5,878 bases of DNA from Bryobacterales bacterium (GTDB lineage Bacteria > Acidobacteriota > Terriglobia > Bryobacterales > Bryobacteraceae): assembly GCA_020853155.1 (NCBI GenBank), contig JADYZL010000496.1:1-5878 (forward strand). Direction: 5' to 3'. The notes beneath the pieces are model-generated. The model was not told the DNA's origin, made no database searches, and was given only the letters and a program-made list of their open reading frames with translations. A program made the position numbers and the translations under genes. Below, piece after piece: positions 1 through 5,226 of this stretch (the first letter of the stretch is position 1; each line of letters begins with the position of its first letter).

Positions 1-154
1 CGATCTCCAGCACGAAGAGAAGGAAGAGCAGGATGAATAGCGTGGAGCCATAGATTCCCCAAACCAGCCGGCGCGTGAATGCTTCCCGGATGGTGTCTTC
101 CGCGATCGCGGAGAAGGCCGGGAGAGCACCGGGAAGGGAAGGGCGCCGGCTCAT
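1..154 (-). CDS. ABC-2 type transporter permease, N-terminal part (cut by window edge)
   Basis: Only the first 51 residues are visible; the gene runs off the left edge. The protein starts MSRRPSLPGALPAF, continues with an amphipathic cytoplasmic stretch (AEDTIREAFTRR, about residues 19-29), and enters a strongly hydrophobic segment (about residues 30-50, rich in Leu, Phe and Ile) that reads as the first transmembrane helix. This layout, with a short basic N-terminus, a 'tirEaftRR' stretch and then TM1, is usual for ABC-2 type membrane subunits. The ATG overlaps the TGA stop of the ATPase gene (ATGA), so the two are translationally coupled in one operon, and a G-rich stretch just before the ATG can act as ribosome binding site. 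The permease would form the membrane channel powered by that ATPase. The substrate cannot be read from this fragment. The permease assignment is inference from TM1 plus coupling to the ATPase. Confidence 0.8.
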   Translation of the reverse strand, partial: MSRRPSLPGALPAFSAIAEDTIREAFTRRLVWGIYGSTLFILLFLLFVLEI

Positions 155-1122
155 TCGCCACCCCCGCGCACAGCACCGAGAAACACCTGCTCGAGCGTGG
201 CGCGGTTCTTCTCAATGGTTTCAATCAGGCTATGACGCCGCCGCAGCAAATCAATCGCGGCGTTCAGCAAGTCGAGATTGGCCACCTCGACGCGCCAGCG
301 CACGCGGCCATCGTCGTATTTCCGCAGGGCATGGGGAGCTTCGTTCACCAGATGATCGAGCCCCAGCGGAAGGTCGCCTTTGGGGGATTCGCAATAGATG
401 GAGTAACCCTCCTTCCGCGTCAACTCATTTACGTTGCCCGTGAGCAACAGACGGCCCCGGTGGAGGATCGCTACCTCGGCGCAGGATTGCTCCACTTCGG
501 CGAGCAGGTGCGAATTGAGAAACACGGTGACCCCGCCGGCGTTGAGCTTCACGAGCAGATCGCGAATCTGGCTGCGGCCCACAGGGTCAACGCCATCGGA
601 GGGCTCATCGAGCATCAGCAGAGAGGGGCGGTGGAGCAAGGCCTGCGCGATGCCGATGCGCTGCAGCATCCCTTTCGATACCTTCGTCAGGCGAAGCGCC
701 TCCCATTCCCGCATGCTCACGAGCGTAAGCACCTCATCGATGCGGCGTTCGAGAGCCGCCCCTTGCAGGCCGGAGAGTTTGCCCTGGAAGCGGAGCAGAG
801 ACCTGCCGGTGTGATGATTGGGATAACGCCCGTTCTCCGGAAGATAGCCCACGCGAAGCCGGGCCTGGCGCTGGCGGGAATCGATGCCGAAAATGCGGGC
901 TGTTCCGGATGTCGGCGCGGTCATGCCGAGCAGCATTTTCACGAAGGTAGTCTTGCCCGCGCCATTGGGGCCGAGTAGGCCGAAGGTGGCTCCGGCTGGC
1001 ACGCTGAGCGAGACCGCATCCACGGCACGCAGGGTCCGCCGCTTCCAGGAGAGGTGGTAGAGCTTACCGAGACCTTCGGTTTCGATGGCCGGCGCATCCG
1101 CCGTTTGCGGGTTGATATCCAT
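151..1122 (-). CDS. ABC-2 type transporter ATP-binding protein
   Basis: A cytoplasmic ATPase of 323 residues that would power an ABC-2 exporter. Motifs seen in order: Walker A GPNGAGKT (residues 51-58); Q-loop region VGYLPENGRYP (91-101), where Glu96 stands in the usual Gln place, as is common in this CcmA/DrrA-like group; signature VSKGMLQR (148-155) in place of LSGGQ; Walker B with catalytic Glu, LLMLDEP (168-174); D-loop GVDP (177-180); and switch His in NSH (203-205). About 100 residues follow, ending in a TLEQVFLGAV-type tail typical of ATPases paired with ABC-2 permeases. Length is normal for the group. The start is fixed by an in-frame TGA at 1153-1155 with no other start codon between; no clear Shine-Dalgarno precedes it. 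The downstream permease gene overlaps by 4 bp. Substrate is unknown: drugs, lipids, polysaccharides or Na+ are all possible for this family. Confidence 0.95.
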   Translation of the reverse strand: MDINPQTADAPAIETEGLGKLYHLSWKRRTLRAVDAVSLSVPAGATFGLLGPNGAGKTTFVKMLLGMTAPTSGTARIFGIDSRQRQARLRVGYLPENGRYPNHHTGRSLLRFQGKLSGLQGAALERRIDEVLTLVSMREWEALRLTKVSKGMLQRIGIAQALLHRPSLLMLDEPSDGVDPVGRSQIRDLLVKLNAGGVTVFLNSHLLAEVEQSCAEVAILHRGRLLLTGNVNELTRKEGYSIYCESPKGDLPLGLDHLVNEAPHALRKYDDGRVRWRVEVANLDLLNAAIDLLRRRHSLIETIEKNRATLEQVFLGAVRGGGE

Positions 1123-1372
1123 GCGGTTGATGTCCGCGCGTTGGCGGAGGGCTCATGCTCTTCGTGGTTCCCAGAAGCCGCGCGCCAGCCTCCATTGTCC
1201 GTCAATGGGAGAGGCGATCCCAAGCATGCGCCATTCGGCATATCGGCCGGAAGCGCTAATTTGTGAGTGTAACTCCCATTCGAGGTTGGGGCAGAAGTTC
1301 GTCCAAGGCTGCGGTATGCTCAACGCAGGCAGGGCTCGACGCCCGGCAACCGGCCCAGGGAGAGAGACGCTC
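1123..1372. other. Divergent intergenic region between the ABC exporter operon and the isomerase gene
   Basis: These 250 bp separate two genes transcribed away from each other and so should hold both promoters. I could not place a convincing -35/-10 pair on either strand. The best plus-strand hint is TATGCT at 1315-1320, a -10-like hexamer 53 bp before the isomerase ATG, without a good -35. On the minus strand TTGACG (1205 to 1200) resembles a -35 but has no -10 at the right distance. The region also holds an inverted repeat (1190-1211) and a GC-rich leader with short stems (1332-1356), listed separately. A minus-strand reading frame ending at 1153 is discussed in the findings but not called as a gene. 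Confidence 0.6.
1190..1211. repeat. Inverted repeat in the divergent region, possible operator
   Basis: CCATTG (1192-1197) and CAATGG (1203-1208) form a perfect 6-bp inverted repeat around the 5-base centre TCCGT. The arms extend outward by two more pairs (CT before, AG after) if one G at 1209 is skipped. It lies 68-90 bp upstream of the ABC ATPase start, and its right arm overlaps the TTGACG -35-like hexamer on the minus strand. It has no T-run, so it is not a terminator. A regulator binding site is possible but only inferred; a 6-bp repeat can also occur by chance. Confidence 0.3.
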
Positions 1373-2035
1373 ATGAAACACAGACAAACATTGATTCCCG
1401 TATGTTTCGCTGCATCCGTCACGCTGGCTCTTTGGTTTGTGAGTTGTTCGCCCGCCCCCAAGGAGAAGGCGGCGGAACCGGCGCCAGCCCCGGTTGAAGA
1501 AGCGAAGCCGGAACCCTCGCCGGAAGCCTATCGCGCGAAGTTCACGAGCACGAAGGGTGATTTCACGATTGAGGTGACGCGCAAATGGGCTCCGCTGGCG
1601 GCAGACCGATTCTACGCGCTGCTCAAGGAGGGTTACTATCCAGGCAGCCCCGTATACCGCGTGCAACCCGGCTTTGTCGTCCAGTGGGGCATCAGCAATA
1701 GCCCGCGCAAGAGTTCCAAGTGGAACCAGGAGTATCTCGAAGACGAGCCGCGCACGCAATCGAACACGCGCGGCACGGTGGCCTTCGCCGCATCCGGCCC
1801 CGATTCGCGCACCATGCAGGTGTTCGTCAACATGGGCAACAACGCGCCGCTCAACGCCCAAGGCTTTGCACCCTTTGGCCGGGTGGTAAGCGGCATGGAG
1901 GCGCTGGCGAAGATGAAGAGCTACGGCGACGATGTGGATCAGGGCCGGCTGATGCGGGAAGGCGGCGCTTACGTGGAGATGTTTTTCCCGAAGATGGATC
2001 GCATCGAGAAGGCCGAACTGCTCCCAGCGCCGTAA
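1373..2035 (+). CDS. Cyclophilin-type peptidyl-prolyl cis-trans isomerase, probable lipoprotein
   Basis: A 220-residue protein that would catalyse cis-trans isomerisation of peptide bonds before proline outside the cytoplasm. A basic N-terminus and hydrophobic core (residues 7-23) end in FVSC (22-25), a lipobox-like site with Phe at the -3 place where Leu is usual. A Pro/Ala/Glu-rich linker (27-50) leads to the cyclophilin fold (about 53-216). Active-site matches to CypA: Arg96 and Phe101 and Gln104 in YRVQPGFVVQWG (R55, F60, Q63), and Gln149 and Phe151 in MQVFVN (Q111, F113). FGRVVSGMEAL (168-178) matches the conserved FGKV segment. The positions of Trp121 and His126 are Leu160 and Phe165, as in many bacterial cyclophilins. 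The ATG at 1373 is chosen because it places the signal at the N-terminus and has AGGGAG at 1357-1362 upstream; in-frame upstream starts would bury it. DUF2911 follows after 99 bp. Confidence 0.92.
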   Translation: MKHRQTLIPVCFAASVTLALWFVSCSPAPKEKAAEPAPAPVEEAKPEPSPEAYRAKFTSTKGDFTIEVTRKWAPLAADRFYALLKEGYYPGSPVYRVQPGFVVQWGISNSPRKSSKWNQEYLEDEPRTQSNTRGTVAFAASGPDSRTMQVFVNMGNNAPLNAQGFAPFGRVVSGMEALAKMKSYGDDVDQGRLMREGGAYVEMFFPKMDRIEKAELLPAP

Positions 2036-2134
2036 GCGGAAGGCACTCGAAATTTCCGGGGGAGCGGTGTGGGAAAATGAGCATACCGCGCCGGTGCGTC
2101 CGGCAGCCGGAATTTGAGACTGGGAGTTGACACG
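2036..2134 (+). other. Spacer between the isomerase and DUF2911 genes
   Basis: This 99-bp spacer is long enough for a separate promoter, but I see no clear -35/-10 pair. It carries a small hairpin, GCCGG (2090-2094) with CCGGC (2100-2104) around a 5-base loop, without a following T-run, so it is not a standard terminator. The two flanking genes may be co-transcribed or separate; the sequence does not decide. Confidence 0.4.
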
Positions 2135-2692
2135 ATGACGTCCGCAAACCGCTTCCCGCGCCGCCTTGCGCTTGCCGGCATGAGCTTCGCATTGGCCCTG
2201 ATGTGCGTTCCGTTTGCCGCCACGCAGCCGAAAGACCGGGTGAGCCCGCATGAAAAGACGCAGGGCGTCATCGGCGGGAAGACCATCGAGATCGAGTATG
2301 GGCGGCCTTCGCTCAAAGGGCGTGAATTGATGGGGACCCTCATCCCGATCGGGCAGGTTTGGCGGCTGGGCGCGGATGAAGCCACAAAGCTCACGACGCC
2401 CGTGGATATCGAGATCAACGGCCTCAAGGTGCCCGCGGGCACGTATAGCCTGTTCATGCTGGTGGCGGAAGACGGCACGACGCAATTGATCGTGAACAAG
2501 GTGGCCAACCAGTGGGGCGCATTCAAGTACGATGCGGCGCAGGATCTGGGCCGGGTGGCGCTCGTGGGGAGCCGCGATAACCCGGTTACGGAGATGCTCA
2601 CAATCAAGATCGAACCAAGTGGAGACAAGGCGGGCCGCATCCGCTTCGCTTGGGGAGATGGCCTGGCTGTCGCATTCGTGAAGGTGCTCTAA
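2135..2692 (+). CDS. DUF2911 family secreted protein
   Basis: A 185-residue protein with an N-terminal export signal and one DUF2911 domain. The signal has Arg6, Arg9 and Arg10, then a hydrophobic run (11-28, with LALAGMSFALAL), and a likely cleavage near PFAA|TQP. The domain begins around residue 36 and shows the family hallmarks: GKTIEIEYGRPSLKGRELMG (48-67), then IPIGQVWRLGADEATKL (70-86) and GLKVPAGTYSLFML (96-109), followed by strand-rich sequence. Family function is not established; members are small exported beta-rich proteins, frequent in Bacteroidota and Acidobacteriota. The ATG at 2135 is preferred over an in-frame TTG at 2114 because GGGAG (2122-2126) sits 8 bases before it and the signal peptide then starts properly. 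Its TAA overlaps the stop codon of the convergent deacetylase gene by 4 bp, leaving no room for an intergenic terminator. Confidence 0.92.
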   Translation: MTSANRFPRRLALAGMSFALALMCVPFAATQPKDRVSPHEKTQGVIGGKTIEIEYGRPSLKGRELMGTLIPIGQVWRLGADEATKLTTPVDIEINGLKVPAGTYSLFMLVAEDGTTQLIVNKVANQWGAFKYDAAQDLGRVALVGSRDNPVTEMLTIKIEPSGDKAGRIRFAWGDGLAVAFVKVL

Positions 2693-3459
2693 CTCACGGC
2701 CGCGGCCAGCGCGGCGAATTCTTCAAAGCGGTAGCCCATCTCGCGGATCTCATAATAGAGCGGCCCCGCGTGAGGGCGGCGGGTGAACTCGTAGACCGGC
2801 GCGATGCGCCAGCGCTGGGGCGATAGGGCGAAGCGCGCGATCACCCGCTGCTGGCTGCGATAGCAATCGAGCGCCTCGCGCTTTAGCGTCTGCTCCGCGG
2901 GCGCTAGCGGCGCATCCACAATTGCGTTCGCCTCCCAGAGGAAGTCCCCGGAATGGAACTCGCCGTTGCGGGCGTGGTAGCCGGTGAACTCGCGCCGTTC
3001 GGGCAAAGGCAGCCCTTCCGCCTGAATCGAGGCGCAGGCGTGTTGGACGGCGAAAGCGGTGGCGTCGTGATCCGGGTGGCCGCCTTCGAACGGATGCGTG
3101 TAGACGATGGCCGGCCGAAGTTCGCGAAGGCGTGCGGCGATCTCCGCAAGGAGCGTGGGGATTTGCCGGGGTGCTTCGCGGTCTGCCACGGGCAGCATTT
3201 CAAGCTGCGTCTCGTTAAGGCCGAATACGCGCATGGCCGCATGCAGTTCCGCTTTTCTACGGGCGGCATATTCTTCGCGGGAAGCGGCGCCCGCCTGCTG
3301 CCAGAATCGAGCCTCAAACGGGCCCCCATCCGTCACATGGAGGACGTGGCATCCGGCGGAGTTTCGAAGCAGCTCGTGGGCGCAGCCGAGGGTTTCATCG
3401 TCCGGATGGGCCACAACGATCAGGGTCTCTTTTTGCGTGCGTGGATTGCTTGGGGGCAT
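2689..3459 (-). CDS. PIG-L/LmbE family N-acetylglucosamine deacetylase, candidate BshB
   Basis: A 256-residue zinc hydrolase that removes acetyl groups from N-acetylglucosaminyl compounds. The zinc and catalytic motif AHPDDE (residues 17-22) gives ligands His18 and Asp21 and general base Asp20; GGHPDHD (126-132) gives His128 and the third ligand His131, in the MshB-like arrangement. A C-terminal segment RRPHAGPLYYE (227-237) is shared by a PIG-L subgroup. No signal peptide or membrane segment is seen, so it should be cytoplasmic. It is divergent from the BshA-like gene with a 29-bp gap, which makes deacetylation of GlcNAc-malate in bacillithiol synthesis a likely role. The HPDDE form resembles MshB/BshB2/LmbE rather than BshB1 (usually HPDDVE), so another GlcNAc conjugate is possible and no symbol is given. 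The start has GAGG a few bases upstream. The stop overlaps the DUF2911 stop. Confidence 0.9.
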   Translation of the reverse strand: MPPSNPRTQKETLIVVAHPDDETLGCAHELLRNSAGCHVLHVTDGGPFEARFWQQAGAASREEYAARRKAELHAAMRVFGLNETQLEMLPVADREAPRQIPTLLAEIAARLRELRPAIVYTHPFEGGHPDHDATAFAVQHACASIQAEGLPLPERREFTGYHARNGEFHSGDFLWEANAIVDAPLAPAEQTLKREALDCYRSQQRVIARFALSPQRWRIAPVYEFTRRPHAGPLYYEIREMGYRFEEFAALAAAVS

Positions 3460-3488
3460 TCGTCCTCTAAGATCAAAAAGGGAGCGTT
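3460..3488. promoter_or_regulatory. Compact divergent control region between deacetylase and bshA
   Basis: Only 29 bp separate two start codons facing opposite ways. Each side has a ribosome binding site: AAGGGAG (3478-3484) for the plus-strand gene, and GAGG a few bases before the minus-strand ATG. A plus-strand -10-like TAAGAT (3468-3473) has a weak -35 candidate TTGCTT (3446-3451) 16 bp upstream, inside the deacetylase coding sequence. If used, the bshA mRNA leader would be only about 10 bases. The promoter reading is tentative; the ribosome binding sites are clear. Confidence 0.4.
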
Positions 3489-4604
3489 ATGCGAATCGGA
3501 ATCACCTGTTACCCGACTTACGGCGGCAGCGGCATCGTGGCCACCGAACTCGGGCTCGAACTGGCGCGGCGCGGCCACGACGTCCATTTCATTACTTACG
3601 CCAACCCGATTCGCCTGGATACATCGGTGGACCGGATTCACTATCACGAAGTGGAAGTCGCCACATACCCCCTCTTTCAGTATCCGCCGTACACCCTCGC
3701 GCTGGCTTCGCGCATGGCGGAGGTGGCGGAACGCTATGCGCTCGATATCCTCCACGTACACTATGCGATTCCCCATTCCATTTCGGCCTATCTGGCCCGG
3801 GCCGTTCTCGCTTCGCGCGGAATCGCAATCCCGATCGCAACCACGCTCCACGGCACGGACATCACCCTTGTGGGGACGGACCGCTCCTACCACCTCATTA
3901 CGAAGTTCGCGATTGAGCAATCCGACGGGATCACTGCCGTGAGCCGGAATCTCAGCGACCGGATGAAGGAAGTCTTCGGGATCGAAAAGCCGGTGCGCGT
4001 GATTTACAACTCCGTGAATCTCGAGCAGTATACGATTCGTCCGCACCGCAACCCGGAGCCGCTGCTGGTGCATGTATCGAATTTTCGGCCGGTGAAGCGG
4101 ATTCACGATTGCGTGCGCGTGCTGGCCGCCTTGCGTAAGCACATGCCGGCGCGCCTCAAGATGGTGGGCGATGGGCCGGACCGCGGCTCCGCCGAGCGGC
4201 TTGCGCAGGAACTGGGCGTGGCGAAGTATGTGGAGTTTCCCGGCAAGTGCAGCAGCATTGCCCGCACGATTGCCGAAGCGGACCTGCTGCTGCTGCCGAG
4301 TGAACTCGAATCGTTCGGCCTGGTGGCCCTCGAAGCGATGGCCTCCGGCGTGCCGGTGGTGGCGACCAATGTTGGGGGTATTCCAGAGGTGATCACGCAC
4401 GGGGAGGATGGCTTCCTGTGCGAGGTTGGCGATGTTGAAGCCATGGCGGAGCGCGCGCGAGAGATTCTGACCGACGCGCCCTTGCGCGAGCGATTCGTGA
4501 GAAGCGGGCGCCATACCGCGGAGACCCGCTTCTCCACACAGACGATCATTCCGCAGTATGAAGCGTTCTATGAAGAGTTGGTCCGTGGAGGGGCGCATCG
4601 CTAA
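3489..4604 (+). CDS. bshA: N-acetyl-alpha-D-glucosaminyl L-malate synthase BshA (GT4 glycosyltransferase)
   Basis: A 371-residue cytoplasmic retaining glycosyltransferase with two Rossmann-like halves. It would join GlcNAc from UDP-GlcNAc to L-malate, the first step of bacillithiol synthesis. The N-terminal half opens with ITCYPTYGGSGIVATELG (5-22; the GGSG loop binds the donor), followed by HVHYAIPHS (89-97) and TTLHGTDITLVG (118-129), all strongly BshA-like. VSRNL (151-155) and VIYNSV (171-176) precede the C-terminal half, with VSNFRPVKR (196-204), MVGDGPDR (225-232) and the EX7E donor motif Glu274-Glu282 in ELESFGLVALE, then NVGGIPEVI (294-302). Length matches the family. The ATG at 3489 follows AAGGGAG by 4 bases. 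It is divergent from a PIG-L deacetylase, the enzyme class of the second step. BshC, the third enzyme, is not visible. Another GT4 specificity is possible but less likely given the N-terminal motifs. Confidence 0.9.
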   Translation: MRIGITCYPTYGGSGIVATELGLELARRGHDVHFITYANPIRLDTSVDRIHYHEVEVATYPLFQYPPYTLALASRMAEVAERYALDILHVHYAIPHSISAYLARAVLASRGIAIPIATTLHGTDITLVGTDRSYHLITKFAIEQSDGITAVSRNLSDRMKEVFGIEKPVRVIYNSVNLEQYTIRPHRNPEPLLVHVSNFRPVKRIHDCVRVLAALRKHMPARLKMVGDGPDRGSAERLAQELGVAKYVEFPGKCSSIARTIAEADLLLLPSELESFGLVALEAMASGVPVVATNVGGIPEVITHGEDGFLCEVGDVEAMAERAREILTDAPLRERFVRSGRHTAETRFSTQTIIPQYEAFYEELVRGGAHR

Positions 4605-4631
4605 GCGCCCTGTCGCATAGAATGGTTATGC

Positions 4632-4648
4632 TCGCGCCTGAGGCGCGA
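4632..4648 (+). repeat. Short GC-rich hairpin between bshA and the DUF937 gene
   Basis: TCGCGCC (4632-4638) and GGCGCGA (4642-4648) form a perfect 7-bp stem with a TGA loop, 27 bp after the bshA stop and 12 bases before the ribosome binding site of the next gene. No T-run follows, so it is not a standard intrinsic terminator. It could slow RNA polymerase, protect the mRNA end or affect translation of the DUF937 gene; this is inference. A -10-like TAGAAT lies just upstream at 4618-4623, without a recognisable -35. Confidence 0.4.
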
Positions 4649-4669
4649 ACGTCGTGTTCGGAGGAGCCC

Positions 4670-5212
4670 GTGGACTTACTATCAACGATTCTTAGCGCGC
4701 AGGGCGGCAACCTGGTTGCCGGCCTCGGCCAACGCTTCGGCCTTTCTCAGGAGCAGACCTCGGCGGCGGTAAGCAGCTTGCTGCCCGCGCTGATGAATGG
4801 AATGCAGAATAACGTGAACCAGGAGGGTGGCCTTGAAAGCCTGCTGGGCGCGCTCGCGGGGGGAAGCCACCAGCGCTACATGGACGATCCGGACGCGATC
4901 AATGGCGATGCCACCGTGGCGGAAGGGAACGGCATCCTGGGCCATCTCCTTGGCAGCAAGGACGTCAGCCGGCAGGTGGCGGCGAACGCGTCGGCGCAGA
5001 CGGGCGTGGGCGCGGACATCCTGAAACAAATGCTGCCGGTCGTCGCAACGATGCTCATGGGCGCGGTAAGCAAGCAGACCGGCGGGGGCCAGATGGCGGC
5101 CGTGGCTGGGGGCGGCCTCCTCAACTTGCTGACGCCGATGCTAGACCGCGATGGCGACGGCACCGCGCTCGACGATGTCGCCGGCATGATTGGAAATCTC
5201 TTCAAGAAGTAG
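4670..5212 (+). CDS. DUF937 family protein
   Basis: A 180-residue protein of the DUF937 (YidB-like) type; its biochemical role is not established. It opens MDLLSTILSAQGG and continues with a helix pair around LGQRFGLSQEQTSAAVSSLL (19-38), LMNGM (41-45), then LESLLGAL (55-62), and a second repeat-like half: GILGHLLGSKDVSRQVAANA (88-107), TGVGADILKQMLPVVATMLMG (111-131). A Gly/Ala-rich segment leads to DRDGDG (159-164), an Asp-rich loop of the calcium-binding type common near the C-terminus of this family, and a final helix ending NLFKK. There is no signal peptide. The GTG at 4670 is chosen over an in-frame upstream start at 4622 because GGAGGAG (4660-4666) lies immediately before it and the family normally begins at MDLL. 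It follows bshA by 65 bp and precedes the methyltransferase by 14 bp, so the latter two are likely co-transcribed. Confidence 0.88.
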   Translation: MDLLSTILSAQGGNLVAGLGQRFGLSQEQTSAAVSSLLPALMNGMQNNVNQEGGLESLLGALAGGSHQRYMDDPDAINGDATVAEGNGILGHLLGSKDVSRQVAANASAQTGVGADILKQMLPVVATMLMGAVSKQTGGGQMAAVAGGGLLNLLTPMLDRDGDGTALDDVAGMIGNLFKK

Positions 5213-5226
5213 CGGCGGCAATCACG

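Noticed and set aside
79..978. Plus-strand open frame of 299 codons opposite the ABC ATPase
   Set aside because: The minus-strand ATPase has every expected motif in this stretch, and the plus-strand translation resembles no family I know.
1341..1353. SAM-I riboswitch, from the segment CCCGGCAACC
   Set aside because: The other conserved parts of the SAM-I fold are not found upstream, and the following gene is an isomerase with no methionine or sulfur role. The leader is kept only as a structure worth checking.
2090..2104. GCCGG/CCGGC hairpin as a terminator after the isomerase gene
   Set aside because: The stem is only 5 bp, no T-run follows, and it lies more than 50 bp after the stop codon. 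Such stems are common by chance in GC-rich DNA.
2127..2132. Perfect TTGACA just before the DUF2911 start codon
   Set aside because: No -10 element lies 15-19 bp downstream, and transcription from it would begin inside the gene. The match falls in the spacer between the ribosome binding site and the ATG.
1256..2485. Long minus-strand open frame of 409 codons opposite the isomerase and DUF2911 genes
   Set aside because: It crosses two well-supported plus-strand genes and their spacer, and shows no domain or signal; length alone is explained by high GC content.
3420..4598. Long minus-strand open frame of 392 codons opposite bshA
   Set aside because: It is the antisense shadow of a gene with clear family motifs. 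The translation is rich in His and Arg and low in recognisable motifs, as expected from GC-rich coding DNA read backwards.
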